Source of the DNA: Comamonadaceae bacterium
GTDB taxonomy: Bacteria; Pseudomonadota; Gammaproteobacteria; Burkholderiales; Burkholderiaceae_C
Length of the DNA: 41,181 nucleotides
NCBI GenBank assembly: GCA_027485235.1
Contig: JAIXRJ010000047.1
Location: 1 to 41,181 of the forward strand
Direction of reading: 5' to 3'
The position numbers and the translations under genes are program-made. The notes under the pieces are model-generated. The model ran no database searches. It was not told the origin of the DNA and saw only the letters and a list, made by a program, of their open reading frames with translations. Of the stretch, positions 1-7,885 are shown piece by piece; the first letter of the stretch is position 1, and each line of letters opens with the position of its first letter.

Positions 1-1
1 C

Positions 2-118
2 GACGAAACAGGTCAATACCACCTGGGCGACACCATCGAAATCACGGAAAGCCGTCCGATTTCGAAGACCAAAAACTGGGTGGCCAGCCGCCTGGTGCAG
101 AAAGCCGAAGCGGTCTGA
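2..118 (+). CDS. rpsQ: 30S ribosomal protein S17, C-terminal part (5' end outside window)
   Basis: The first reading frame of the window encodes 38 residues and a TGA stop. It ends with the segment [19 protein letters not shown], which matches the conserved C-terminal strand of ribosomal protein S17 (typical pattern RPLSKTK.W...VVEKA). S17 is a primary 16S rRNA binding protein of the small subunit and is normally the last gene of the S10 operon. The N-terminal half lies upstream of base 1. A strong terminator follows 32 bases after the stop, so transcription of the ribosomal operon ends here. The usual next gene, rplN of the spc operon, is absent downstream. Identification is from motif recognition on a short fragment. 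Confidence 0.9.
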   Translation, partial: DETGQYHLGDTIEITESRPISKTKNWVASRLVQKAEAV

Positions 119-149
119 GCCGAAAAGGCGCACTTCTGCAAACTTTCTG

Positions 150-181
150 AAAACGACCCACAATAGTGGGTCGTTTTTTTT
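150..181 (+). terminator. Rho-independent terminator after rpsQ
   Basis: An 11-bp perfect stem (151-161 pairing with 166-176) closes a 4-base AATA loop. The 3' arm runs into a T tract at 174-181. It sits 32 bases after the rpsQ stop and before the peroxiredoxin gene, so it separates the ribosomal operon from its neighbour. Confidence 0.9.
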
Positions 182-221
182 CTTCGGCAAGATTCGCCAC
201 ACAAACTCAAAGGAGCACAAC

Positions 222-728
222 ATGATCAAAGTCGGTGACACACTGCCCGCAGCCACGCTGATGGAATTCGTTGAAGTTGAAGGCAATGGTTGCAGCATTG
301 GCCCCAACCCCGTCGATGTGGCCAAAGCCGCAGCGGGTAAAACCATTGCCTTGTTTGCATTGCCTGGCGCTTTTACACCGACCTGTTCTGCCAAGCACGT
401 GCCCGGCTATGTGGAAAACCACGACGCATTGAAAGCCGCGGGTGTTGATGAAATCTGGTGCGTGAGCGTGAACGACGCTTTCGTGATGGGTGCATGGGCC
501 CGTGAACAACAAACCGGCGCCAAAGTGCGCATGCTGGGTGACGGCAGTGCCGATTTCACCAAGGCCACCGGTTTGACCTTGGACTTGACCGGTCGTGGCA
601 TGGGTGTGCGCAGCAACCGCTATTCCATGCTCGTGAAAGACGGCAAAGTCACCGTCTTGAACAACGAAGGACCCGGCAAATTCGAGGTCAGTGACGCAGC
701 CACTTTGCTGGCGCAAGCCAAGGCTTGA
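222..728 (+). CDS. Peroxiredoxin, Prx5/AhpC-TSA type
   Basis: This 168-residue cytosolic protein reduces hydrogen peroxide and organic hydroperoxides through a reactive cysteine. The peroxidatic site is visible as PGAFTPTCS with Cys55, the signature of the Prx5 subfamily. A second cysteine at residue 80 (WCVSVND) and one at 24 could act in resolution, but Prx5 members often use an external thiol such as glutaredoxin or glutathione. The length is typical of stand-alone Prx5 proteins, with no fused glutaredoxin domain. An AAGGAG-type ribosome binding site lies about 9 bases before the ATG. The gene stands alone between the rpsQ terminator and a hairpin at 741-773. Confidence 0.93.
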   Translation: MIKVGDTLPAATLMEFVEVEGNGCSIGPNPVDVAKAAAGKTIALFALPGAFTPTCSAKHVPGYVENHDALKAAGVDEIWCVSVNDAFVMGAWAREQQTGAKVRMLGDGSADFTKATGLTLDLTGRGMGVRSNRYSMLVKDGKVTVLNNEGPGKFEVSDAATLLAQAKA

Positions 729-740
729 CACGTCTTGAAG

Positions 741-773
741 GGTCGAAAAGGGATTTGAATCCTTTTTGACCCA
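741..773. terminator. Bidirectional hairpin between convergent genes
   Basis: GGGTC at 741-745 pairs with GACCC at 769-773, and the inner A-rich and T-rich arms (AAAAGG / CCTTTTT) extend the stem with one wobble. It lies between the converging peroxiredoxin and acetyltransferase genes, so it could terminate both. No free T tract follows on the plus strand, which lowers confidence. Confidence 0.55.
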
Positions 774-801
774 GCGAAAATCACATGACAGGGACGATCA
801 A

Positions 802-1428
802 TCAGGCGATCACAGCCTTCAAATAGTGTGCGCCGGCATAGGGGTTGTGATAGAAGGGCGGTACTTCTTCAAAGCCAAGATCCTCATAAAGCGCTCGCGC
901 AGCTTCCATGTCGTCCAAGGTGTCGAGCAGAACGCATGCATACCCGCATCGATGAGCCGTATCCAAAATGGCTTCTGTCAGTTGACGACCAAGACCCAAG
1001 CCTCGATAAGCGGGGCGCACATACAGGCGTTTCATCTCGGCGGCGTTGCTGTGGTCGCAATTGTCTAAGGGGCGCAATGCGCAACAACCAGCGACACAAC
1101 CATCCACATGGGCCAATATCAATGCACCCCGCGGAGGAGCGTAATCACCCGGCAGGCCTTGGAGCTCTTGCTCAAAATTCTGAAAGCTCAAATCCACTGC
1201 AAGCGATTGCGCGTACTCGCGAAAAATCAACTGGACCTCGTCAAAATCAGCAAGGGACAGAGCGGGTAATAAGCTAACGGATGGCGAATGCAAAGGTAAA
1301 CCGAAAGTGAAATAAAACAAAGTGTAGCGCCAAGCGCGAAAAGCCGTGTGATCGATATCTGCGTGAATTGGGTTCACGAACCCCAAGACAGCACAACAAG
1401 CACAATCAGGCAGGACACTAGCCAGCAA
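802..1428 (-). CDS. GNAT-family N-acetyltransferase
   Basis: A GCN5-related acetyltransferase that would move an acetyl group from acetyl-CoA to an unknown acceptor. The acetyl-CoA pyrophosphate-binding motif A is clear: MKRLYVRPAYRGLGLGRQL, with the R-G-x-G-x-G turn. The C-terminal PFYHNPYAGAHYLK pattern is typical of a common betaproteobacterial GNAT group. The only Met near the 5' end is residue 1 (1428). It lies within the upstream cytochrome b gene by 55 bases, and the first roughly 45 residues do not look like GNAT. The true start may be a TTG at 1293, just before HSPSVSLLPALS. No clear ribosome binding site settles this. The gene follows the cytochrome b561 gene on the same strand. Confidence 0.85.
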   Translation of the reverse strand: MLASVLPDCACCAVLGFVNPIHADIDHTAFRAWRYTLFYFTFGLPLHSPSVSLLPALSLADFDEVQLIFREYAQSLAVDLSFQNFEQELQGLPGDYAPPRGALILAHVDGCVAGCCALRPLDNCDHSNAAEMKRLYVRPAYRGLGLGRQLTEAILDTAHRCGYACVLLDTLDDMEAARALYEDLGFEEVPPFYHNPYAGAHYLKAVIA

Positions 1429-2051
1429 AACAAGGCCATCCAGCGCTTGCCGCGTCCGTCCGCTGAGGGCGTGAGCGATTCGCTTGACACTTTGTCACCA
1501 TGCCACATGGCTGAAATCAAGGCTTGCCGTTTGCGCCAACTGTACCAAGCGATGGCCAGCATGTGCAACACGACCAAAGCAATCAAGATCAACTTGCCGA
1601 CTTGTTTGTGCCAGAAAGTGGACCAACTCACCCAAAAACCAGACACGGAACTGGCGAAAGGCCCCATGTTGGCGATCTCGTCATCACTGAAAAGACCGGT
1701 GCTCACCTGCAGAAGTAAAAAGACAAGAAGCGTTACGACGGACCAAGAGCCCAAAGGATTGTGTCCCGCACGGTGAGAGGTTGAGGAGTGGCCGCGCAAA
1801 TAAGCGACAACATTTTGGGGTCTCAGGGGCAGTTGGGACCATCGAGACCAATGGCCACCCACAAAGCCCCAAAAAAATCTGAACAACAAAAGAGCGAAGA
1901 CAAGGTAGCCCAATCGAAAATGCCAAACCATGGCGTTTCCACCGATGTTGGCGGAAATGATCAGGCCTGTCACAGCGGCGGCGAGTGTCCAATGGAAAAT
2001 GCGCGTTGGCAAATCCCAAATGCGGATCGTGAACTGTTGGTGATGGGTCAT
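1374..2051 (-). CDS. Cytochrome b561-family membrane protein
   Basis: A 225-residue integral membrane haem protein of the cytochrome b561 / hydrogenase b-type fold. It would pass electrons between the quinone pool and a periplasmic partner. The N-terminus TIRIWDLPTRIFHW carries the characteristic first haem-ligand His. Further candidate ligands are in MVWHFRLGY and in ALVVLHMLAIAWY, and four to five hydrophobic helices are visible. A reading frame extends upstream to 2102, but the Met at 2051 directly precedes the conserved core and is preferred. It is divergent from a cytochrome c' gene starting at 2133, an arrangement that suggests the two form one redox unit. The natural electron partner is inferred, not shown. 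Confidence 0.88.
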   Translation of the reverse strand: MTHHQQFTIRIWDLPTRIFHWTLAAAVTGLIISANIGGNAMVWHFRLGYLVFALLLFRFFWGFVGGHWSRWSQLPLRPQNVVAYLRGHSSTSHRAGHNPLGSWSVVTLLVFLLLQVSTGLFSDDEIANMGPFASSVSGFWVSWSTFWHKQVGKLILIALVVLHMLAIAWYSWRKRQALISAMWHGDKVSSESLTPSADGRGKRWMALFCWLVSCLIVLVVLSWGS

Positions 2052-2132
2052 GCAGCTGAAATCAAAATGTGAGAAACTGTCAATAGCTTGAACAACAAGC
2101 AAGTTCGATCATTTTCACCCTTAGGAGCCAAA
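2052..2132. promoter_or_regulatory. Divergent promoter region, cytochrome b561 / cytochrome c'
   Basis: These 81 bases separate the two divergent cytochrome genes and must hold both transcription starts or their leader sequences. An AGGAG ribosome binding site at 2123-2127 serves the plus-strand gene and fixes its start at 2133. I see no convincing -10/-35 pair or operator. Confidence 0.45.
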
Positions 2133-2585
2133 ATGAAAAATATTTTTCGCTTAGCCATCGCCGCCATGGCCTTTGCCACCTTGGTTCCTGCGCAGGCGCA
2201 ATTTGCCAAACCAGAAGATGCGATCAAATACCGCAAAGCCAGTTACACGGTGATGGCGGCCCACTTCGGTCGATTGGGAGCCATGGCCAATGGCCGTGCA
2301 CCTTATGACGCCAAAACCGCGCTTGAAAACGCTGAATTGGTGAGCACCATGGCCAAACTGCCATGGGCGGCTTATGGCGAGGGCACAGACAAAGGCGACA
2401 CCCGCGCAAAATCAGAAATCTGGACGGAATCGGCCAAATTTAAAGAGGCTTCAGACAAGATGCAAGTCGAAATCGGCAAGCTGAACGTGGCCGCCAAAGC
2501 AGGAAGCGTGGATGCCCTCAAAGCTGCATTTGGACCTGCGGCGGCCTCCTGCAAGGCCTGTCACGATAATTTCCGCAAGGATTGA
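2133..2585 (+). CDS. Cytochrome c' (class II c-type cytochrome)
   Basis: A 150-residue periplasmic haem protein. It has a Sec signal peptide (MKNIFRLAIAAMAFATLVPAQA, cleavage near residue 22) and a C-terminal CKACH haem-binding site at residues 140-144, followed by the short DNFRKD tail typical of cytochromes c'. The helix-rich body (KYRKASYTVMAAHFGRLGAM) matches the four-helix bundle of the family. Cytochromes c' bind NO and CO at a five-coordinate haem and are linked to NO protection or electron transfer. A possible upstream start at 2088 is not used, because the ATG at 2133 has a good AGGAG site and begins the signal peptide. It is divergent from the cytochrome b561 gene. Confidence 0.93.
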   Translation: MKNIFRLAIAAMAFATLVPAQAQFAKPEDAIKYRKASYTVMAAHFGRLGAMANGRAPYDAKTALENAELVSTMAKLPWAAYGEGTDKGDTRAKSEIWTESAKFKEASDKMQVEIGKLNVAAKAGSVDALKAAFGPAAASCKACHDNFRKD

Positions 2586-2592
2586 TTTGTTA

Positions 2593-2624
2593 AAAAAGCT
2601 GGGCGCCGCTGACGGCACTCAGCT
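2593..2624 (-). terminator. Possible terminator of the TlpA-like gene
   Basis: Read on the minus strand, AAGCTG at the stop codon of the TlpA-like gene can pair with CAGCTT about 18 bases later, and a run of six T residues follows directly. The loop is large and holds smaller nested pairings (GCTGA/TCAGC). The convergent position after the cytochrome c' gene suits a terminator. Confidence 0.45.
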
Positions 2625-3146
2625 TGCGCTCAAAAGTTTGTCGATCAGGGTGTGAAGTTCGGCGAAGTTAGGCGCACCCACATAGCGCTTGACAATTTGG
2701 CCTTGCTTGTCGATCAGGAAAGTGGTCGGCGTGAGTTGAATGTCACCCCATGCCTTGGCGACTGAGCCCGTGTTGTCGATGGCGACTTTGAACGGCAATT
2801 GACGGGTCTGAGCAAAATTCACAACATAACTGGGTGGGTCATAGCGCATAGCGACCGCCAATGTTTCAAATCCGCGACCCTTGAATTTCTGGTGTGTGGA
2901 GACGAGCTGCGGCATTTCGGCCACGCAGGTCGTGCAACTGGTGGCCCAGAAATTGACCAAGACTACTTTTCCCTGCAATTGCTCAGCGCTGATGGTGGTG
3001 CCATCGAGTAAAACATATGAAGACTCGGGTGCGCGGTCTGAAGAGCATGCGCCCAGCAAAGCGCTCAGGCTCAAAGCGCACAGCCAAAAGCACCAGTGGT
3101 CCCATGTATGACGCCCCGTCGAGGAAGTGTTCAGATGCAATTTCAT
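2619..3146 (-). CDS. TlpA/ResA-family lipoprotein thioredoxin
   Basis: A 175-residue thiol-disulfide oxidoreductase anchored outside the cytoplasmic membrane. Residues 18-34 form a lipoprotein signal ending in the lipobox LLGAC (Cys34). The thioredoxin fold follows. It contains NFWATSCTTCVAEMP with the redox pair Cys71-Cys74, and a later TPTTFLIDKQG cis-proline loop with the strand that follows it. Such proteins keep apocytochrome cysteines reduced for haem attachment or act in other periplasmic thiol chemistry. Its place next to a c-type cytochrome gene fits the first role, but that is inference. No obvious ribosome binding site precedes the ATG at 3146. Confidence 0.9.
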   Translation of the reverse strand: MKLHLNTSSTGRHTWDHWCFWLCALSLSALLGACSSDRAPESSYVLLDGTTISAEQLQGKVVLVNFWATSCTTCVAEMPQLVSTHQKFKGRGFETLAVAMRYDPPSYVVNFAQTRQLPFKVAIDNTGSVAKAWGDIQLTPTTFLIDKQGQIVKRYVGAPNFAELHTLIDKLLSAS

Positions 3147-3586
3147 GATTGAAAGTTTAATTCGTTTGCTGTGGCCTCAGGCCTGTGGGTGATTGGACCG
3201 GCACACGCCTTGGGTTTGAATGATGTGATCGGTCTGGGTGCCTCCAAAGGAAACAAGCGGGCACTTGAAAAGGAGGCCGACATGCCCGTTCAAATGTTGA
3301 GTGTGCAGGGGGGCATGAACAAGGACAAAATCCGCTTCAGAGTGCCGGAGGCACGGCATCAAGACGCCAAATGGCTCAGAACCATGGGCATAAGTCAACA
3401 ACTCAATGTATTCAACTCGCAAATGAACCGCAGCGCAGCGGCGGAAGTGCGATTGTTCAAGTCAGTTATTTGCACAGTCGATCCAAAACCATGGCGGGCT
3501 TGCACGACAAGCTCGGCATTGAGGAAAAAATCCATCAACACCCCGCTGACGCCGGTCGTGCCTTGCTCAGCAAAGTATCCGGCGCC
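3147..3586. other. 440-base gap with competing weak ORFs, no recognised gene
   Basis: No recognised gene lies here. On the plus strand a GTG-started frame (3171-3635) encodes a hydrophilic stretch including NDVIGLGASKGNKRALEKEA. Another plus frame (3371-3595) ends in KIHQHPADAGRALLSKVSG. The two could be halves of one frameshifted gene. On the minus strand an 81-residue frame (3177-3422) is also open. None has a good ribosome binding site, and both plus frames run into the end of the converging hydrolase gene. It may be a decayed gene or a long leader region; I cannot decide from the sequence. Confidence 0.3.
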
Positions 3587-4339
3587 TTACGCTGAACAAA
3601 GCCGGTCTTGGCGGCTGCAATCGAGCAGCCAATGACTCAGGCCCTCTGGATCACTGACCATCGGGTCGTGTCCTGTTTTCATCTCGACCACACGCGAGCC
3701 CGGCAACCAATGGCCACCCCAAAACAAGGGATCGTGCATGCGCTGCCGGCTGACATCGATGGTGGCCAAAGGCGGCTCTGTGCAGCTGATGAAAGTGCGT
3801 GGGACGCCCGCAACGCGTTGCGGATCAAACTCAAGCACGTGGGTATAAGGCCCGCCCGGATGGCGTGTTTGTCGGCGTGTGACCCACGAGTGATCGTCAC
3901 CGCTCAGACCGAACAAAGACGCATCAGGCGCTGGAAAACTGTACAAAGGATCGGCTTGGGAAGCCAAGATGCGGGCAGCCTGTGTGTCGGGCGTGTGCGT
4001 GCTGCTCCAACTCTCGCCGGGTTCAGGCAAGACCGCATCCAAGTACACCAGATGGTGCAAGCGTTCAGGCCGGCGATCTGCGACGGCAGTACCCACCATG
4101 CCGGCGTACGAATGCACCACCAGCACCACGTCGTTCATTTCCTCGGCATCCATGGCCGACAGCACGTCCTGAATGTGGGTTTCGAGGTCGATGCCAGGGT
4201 GCAACAAATGGGCACGTTCCCCGACCCCCGTCAGGGTGACCGCATGCGCGCGGTGACCAGCTTTCATCAAACTGCTGAAAACCCTTTGCCAGCACCAAGC
4301 ACCGTGCCAAGCACCATGCACCAGAAGGAACTGGACCAT
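3587..4339 (-). CDS. Alpha/beta-fold hydrolase (plant methylesterase-like group)
   Basis: A 250-residue cytosolic hydrolase. The N-terminus FLLVHGAWHGAWCW is the oxyanion-hole segment typical of the salicylate-binding-protein/methylesterase group. The nucleophile elbow is VVHSYAG with Ser77; the common GHSYGG is altered at two glycines. KTGHDPM near residue 226 supplies the catalytic His. It probably hydrolyses a small ester or possibly a thioester. Its ATG overlaps the TGA of the upstream CoA-transferase (TGATG at 4341-4337), so the two are translationally coupled and probably act in one pathway. The substrate is unknown. Confidence 0.88.
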   Translation of the reverse strand: MVQFLLVHGAWHGAWCWQRVFSSLMKAGHRAHAVTLTGVGERAHLLHPGIDLETHIQDVLSAMDAEEMNDVVLVVHSYAGMVGTAVADRRPERLHHLVYLDAVLPEPGESWSSTHTPDTQAARILASQADPLYSFPAPDASLFGLSGDDHSWVTRRQTRHPGGPYTHVLEFDPQRVAGVPRTFISCTEPPLATIDVSRQRMHDPLFWGGHWLPGSRVVEMKTGHDPMVSDPEGLSHWLLDCSRQDRLCSA

Positions 4340-5580
4340 CAGATCACCCCTATGGCGCGCAAAGGACCCATTTGCTCAGCAGTCCAGCCCAAGACCTCGG
4401 CCAATACCTCTTGCGTGTGCTGACCCAACATGGGCGGAGGCAGATCTTGGCGCACAGGGGTGCGGCTCATTTTGATGGGGCTCGAAACCAAGCGCAAAGG
4501 CTTGATCGGGTGCGCCCAATCACTGACCATTTGGCGTTCAAGCACTTGAGGGTCTTCGAACACTTCCCCCAAATGGTTGATCGCACCGCAAGGCACTTTG
4601 GCCGATTCGAGGGCCGGCAACCACTCGGCCTTGGTGCGGCCCAACAGGATGGACTCCAGGATCGGTACCAATTCAGAGCGGTGGCGGACCCGGTCGGCAT
4701 TCAAAGCGTAGCGGGGATCTTTGGCCAAGTCTGGGCGGCCTGCAACAGCGCAGAATTTGACGAACTGACCATCATTGCCCACCGCCAGAATGAGGTGATC
4801 GCGCTCCCCCGGTGCAGCGCCTTCGGCCGCCTTCACCTCAAAGACTTGGTAAGGCACGATGTTTTGATGCGCGTTGCCCGCGCGAGTGGGCACTTTGCCG
4901 CTGACCAAATAGTTGGATCCAAGATTGGCCAGCATGGCCACTTGGGTATCGAGCAAAGCCATGTCCACATACTGACCTTCACCCGTGCGTTCGGCGTGAC
5001 GCAATGCCGCCAAAATGGAGACGGTGGCGTACATGCCGGTGAACAAATCGGTCACCGCAACGCCGACTTTTTGCGGGCCGCCGCCCAAATCGTCGCGTTC
5101 GCCCGTCACACTCATCAAACCACCAATGCCTTGCACCGCATAGTCGTAGCCCGCCCGCTCACGGTAAGGGCCGGTCTGGCCAAAGCCCGTCACGCTGCAG
5201 TACACCAACTTCGGGTTGATGGCACTCAGGCTGGCATAGTCAAGACCGTAGCGGGCCATGTCACCGACCTTGAAGTTTTCCACAAAGACATCGCAGTGTT
5301 GGAGCAGCTCGCGGATCAGGCGCTGACCTTCGGGCTGGGCGATGTCACAAGTGACCGAGCGTTTGTTGCGGTTGGCGCCCAGGTAGTAGGCCGCCTCAGC
5401 GGTGTCGTGGCCTTGAGCGTCCTTTAAAAAAGGGGGGCCCCAGCTGCGGGTGTCGTCGCCGCTGCCGGGGCGTTCGATCTTGATGACGTCAGCGCCGAGG
5501 TCGGCCAGCGTCTGAGTACACCAAGGGCCTGCCAAAACGCGGGACAGGTCGAGAATGCGGATACCGTCGAGTGAATTCAT
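4339..5580 (-). CDS. CaiB/BaiF (class III) CoA-transferase
   Basis: A 413-residue family III CoA-transferase, which moves CoA between carboxylic acids through an aspartyl-CoA anhydride. The N-terminus GIRILDLSRVLAGPWCTQ and the segment ADLGADVIKIERP are classic for the family. The predicted catalytic Asp178 lies in VAVTDLFTGMYA, matching Asp169 of formyl-CoA transferase. YDYAVQGIGGLMSVTG and QYVDMALLDTQVAML are also typical. It is probably of the succinyl-CoA/acyl-dependent kind, but sequence alone does not give the substrate. It is coupled to the hydrolase at 3587-4339 and divergent from the lipoprotein gene at 5633. It is clearly distinct from the paralogous pair at 32759 and 37981. Confidence 0.94.
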   Translation of the reverse strand: MNSLDGIRILDLSRVLAGPWCTQTLADLGADVIKIERPGSGDDTRSWGPPFLKDAQGHDTAEAAYYLGANRNKRSVTCDIAQPEGQRLIRELLQHCDVFVENFKVGDMARYGLDYASLSAINPKLVYCSVTGFGQTGPYRERAGYDYAVQGIGGLMSVTGERDDLGGGPQKVGVAVTDLFTGMYATVSILAALRHAERTGEGQYVDMALLDTQVAMLANLGSNYLVSGKVPTRAGNAHQNIVPYQVFEVKAAEGAAPGERDHLILAVGNDGQFVKFCAVAGRPDLAKDPRYALNADRVRHRSELVPILESILLGRTKAEWLPALESAKVPCGAINHLGEVFEDPQVLERQMVSDWAHPIKPLRLVSSPIKMSRTPVRQDLPPPMLGQHTQEVLAEVLGWTAEQMGPLRAIGVI

Positions 5581-5632
5581 CTGATGATTGTCGCGAAAAA
5601 CCCAAGCGGCTGCTGATCAGGATAATCACCCC

Positions 5633-6181
5633 ATGCGCAAATTATCATGGACCTGGGTGATCAAGCTCTCAAGCTGCTTGTTTTTGAGTGCTTGCAGCCC
5701 CGAGCACAACTGGCGGGAAATCGGCTTTGAGGGGGCTTCGCTCAAAGCGCAGCTCCCCTGCAAACCTGACCGAACGACCCGCTCAGTGCCCTTGGGCGGC
5801 GTCCCTGTTGACCTGCAAGTGGCCGGCTGTGAGAGTGCCGGCGCCATGCTGGCCGTGATGACGGCGCCTTTGCCATCTGGGGCTGATGCACAAGGCATCT
5901 TGCTCGGCTGGCAACAAGCCACGCTGCGCAACGCGGGCGTCCAAGTGCCGCTTTCAGCCGACCAACAACAGATCTGGACCCGGCGAGGTTTCTTGCCTTT
6001 GACGTCGAGCGTGCACATCCAGGCGAAAGGGCAGCGCGCAGACGGGCAAGCGGTGTATGTCCGGGCCGCTTGGGGTGCAGTGGCCGAGGGCGGCCATGTA
6101 CGCCTAGTGCATGCGGTGGTCTACGACCGCCATGATCCGGCCGAACTGGCCGCAAATTTATGGGATGGGATTCACCCGTGA
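5633..6181 (+). CDS. Putative lipoprotein of unknown function
   Basis: A 182-residue exported protein. A lipoprotein signal (WVIKLSSCLFLSAC) puts the lipidated cysteine near residue 21. The mature part contains two further cysteines (LPCKPDRTTRSVP and VAGCESAG) that could form a disulfide. I recognise no catalytic motif. A longer frame from 5588 exists, but the ATG at 5633 begins the signal peptide directly and is preferred. The TGA stop overlaps the GTG start of the transporter gene (GTGA at 6178-6181), so the two genes form an operon and this protein may serve the transporter. Confidence 0.8.
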   Translation: MRKLSWTWVIKLSSCLFLSACSPEHNWREIGFEGASLKAQLPCKPDRTTRSVPLGGVPVDLQVAGCESAGAMLAVMTAPLPSGADAQGILLGWQQATLRNAGVQVPLSADQQQIWTRRGFLPLTSSVHIQAKGQRADGQAVYVRAAWGAVAEGGHVRLVHAVVYDRHDPAELAANLWDGIHP

Positions 6182-7428
6182 GCAACAGTCATTCTTTTGT
6201 GCATTTGCCGCGGCGCCAAGCGGTGGTGGTGTTTCTGGCATTTGCGCTGGCCTATTTCTTTTCGGCCCTGGTGCGGGCCATCACCGCCACTTTGTCACCG
6301 ACTCTGACCATGGATTTTGGCCTGAGCGCGCAAGACCTCGGTTTGCTGGCAGGCGGCTACTTTCTGGGCTTTTCGTTCACGCAGTTGCCATTGGGGCGAT
6401 GGCTGGATCGGTATGGCCCCAAAAAGGTCATATTGGCATTCTTGTCGATCGCGGTGGTGGGCTGTCTGGCGTTTGCGTGGGCAGACAGTTTTTATGGCTT
6501 GCTGGCTGCGCGGGTTTTGTGTGGCATGGGCGTGAGTGCTTGCCTGATGGCCCCATTGACCGGTTACCGGCGCTGGTTTGATGCAGCGACTCAGTTGCGC
6601 ACCAATTCTTGGATGCTGATGACGGGCTCGCTTGGCATGGTGGCGGCCACCTTGCCCGTGCAATGGTTGATGCCGATTTGGGGCTGGCGAGCCTTGTTTG
6701 TGATGTTGGGCGTCATGATCGCTTTGGCCATGTTGTTGATTGCGTTGCTGGTGCCGCTTTGGCAGACGGCACAAACCTCCGTCTCGAGTGCCTCAGCAGG
6801 AGACGATGGCGGTTACAGCGCTATTTGGCGCAGCCGCTATTTTTGGCGCATGACGCCGATCGGGTTTTTCAGTTATGGCGGCATGGTGGCCATCCAGACC
6901 CTGTGGGCTGGGCCGTGGATGACCCAGGTGGCGGGCTGGACGGCTCAGGAAGCCGCAACCGGTCTGTTCGCCATCAACCTCAGCATGTTGCTGAGTTTTT
7001 GGTTGTGGGGGCTGATCACGCCGCGTTTGGCCCAATGGGGTCTGCGCGTCGATCGACTGATTGCCTGGGGCTTGCCCTGGACCTTTGTGTCTTTGGCCAT
7101 TTTGGCCTGGCTGGGACCTGCGGTGGGCTCGTCTGCCGCCTTCGCCTTGGCTTTCTTTTGCGTCAGCAGCACTTTTGTGGCGTTGGCGCAACCCGCAGTC
7201 GGCTTGGCTTTTCCTGCTCACTTGGCCGGGCGTGCCTTGTCCGCTTACAACTTGGTGATTTTTGCGGGCATCTTTGTGGTGCAGTGGGGCATCGGCTTGG
7301 CGGTCGACTTTGCACGCAGTGTAGGTTTCGAAAAAGCTGCAGCCTACCAGGCCGCATTGGCTGTCTTTGGCTTGTGTTCATTGGGTTCTTGGCTGTATTT
7401 CGTCTTGAGCCATTCCGAAGAGACCTGA
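6178..7428 (+). CDS. Major facilitator superfamily transporter
   Basis: A 416-residue inner-membrane secondary transporter with about twelve hydrophobic helices. The helix 2-3 loop contains GRWLDRYGPKKVI, the MFS signature motif GxxxDRxGxK/R. The paired N- and C-terminal halves are separated by a hydrophilic stretch (TAQTSVSSASAGDDGG, around residue 205). The start is taken as GTG 6178, which overlaps the upstream stop and follows a GGGATGGGA purine tract. An ATG at 6160 would add six residues. The substrate is not evident. It may be an exporter or a nitrate/organic-anion type carrier. Confidence 0.9.
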   Translation: MSNSHSFVHLPRRQAVVVFLAFALAYFFSALVRAITATLSPTLTMDFGLSAQDLGLLAGGYFLGFSFTQLPLGRWLDRYGPKKVILAFLSIAVVGCLAFAWADSFYGLLAARVLCGMGVSACLMAPLTGYRRWFDAATQLRTNSWMLMTGSLGMVAATLPVQWLMPIWGWRALFVMLGVMIALAMLLIALLVPLWQTAQTSVSSASAGDDGGYSAIWRSRYFWRMTPIGFFSYGGMVAIQTLWAGPWMTQVAGWTAQEAATGLFAINLSMLLSFWLWGLITPRLAQWGLRVDRLIAWGLPWTFVSLAILAWLGPAVGSSAAFALAFFCVSSTFVALAQPAVGLAFPAHLAGRALSAYNLVIFAGIFVVQWGIGLAVDFARSVGFEKAAAYQAALAVFGLCSLGSWLYFVLSHSEET

Positions 7429-7441
7429 TAATCTGAACTCC

Positions 7442-7885
7442 ATGATTGGCATCCTCATCATCGCCCACGCGCCATTGGCTTCTGCTTTGCGCGACTGTGC
7501 ACTGCACGTTTTTCCCGACTGCGCCGCTGGCGTGCTGGCGGTCGACGTGTTGCCGAACGAAGCGCCCGAGCTCAGTCTGGCCCAGGCTCGCCGTGCCATG
7601 GCCTTGTTGGGCAGCGAAGAGTTTTTGCTGCTCAGTGATGTCTTTGGTGCCACGCCCTGCAATGTGGCGAATCAACTCAATGACAATGCGCGCACACGGT
7701 TGGTGGCAGGGGCCAACTTGCCCATGCTGCTGCGCAGCGTTTGCTATCGGCACGAAAGTTTGGACCAGCTGCTGACGCGTGCACAAGCAGGCGGCACGCA
7801 AGGCGTCATGACCGTGGCCAGCACCGCCCCGCAAAATCAAACAGGAACGAGACATGCCCCAAGCCACCACGACCATCAGCAATAA
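7442..7885 (+). CDS. PTS EIIA component, mannose (Man/AgaF) type
   Basis: A 147-residue cytosolic phosphocarrier. The N-terminus MIGILIIAHAPLASAL carries His9, the phosphorylation site of the EIIA-Man family, and LLLSDVFGATPCNVA matches the second conserved loop. It takes phosphate from HPr. No EIIB, EIIC or EIID lies in the window, so the acceptor is probably regulatory rather than a sugar. Its 3' end overlaps the HPr gene by 32 bases, giving an unusual His-rich tail (HAPSHHDHQQ) that may be a by-product of the overlap. It is the first gene of an EIIA-HPr-EI operon. Confidence 0.92.
   Translation: MIGILIIAHAPLASALRDCALHVFPDCAAGVLAVDVLPNEAPELSLAQARRAMALLGSEEFLLLSDVFGATPCNVANQLNDNARTRLVAGANLPMLLRSVCYRHESLDQLLTRAQAGGTQGVMTVASTAPQNQTGTRHAPSHHDHQQ

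Noticed and set aside
4372..5427. Long plus-strand open frame (351 codons) antisense to the CoA-transferase
   Set aside because: It lies wholly within the recognised CoA-transferase, has His/Gln/Arg-rich composition typical of antisense reading of GC-rich genes, and no family motif.
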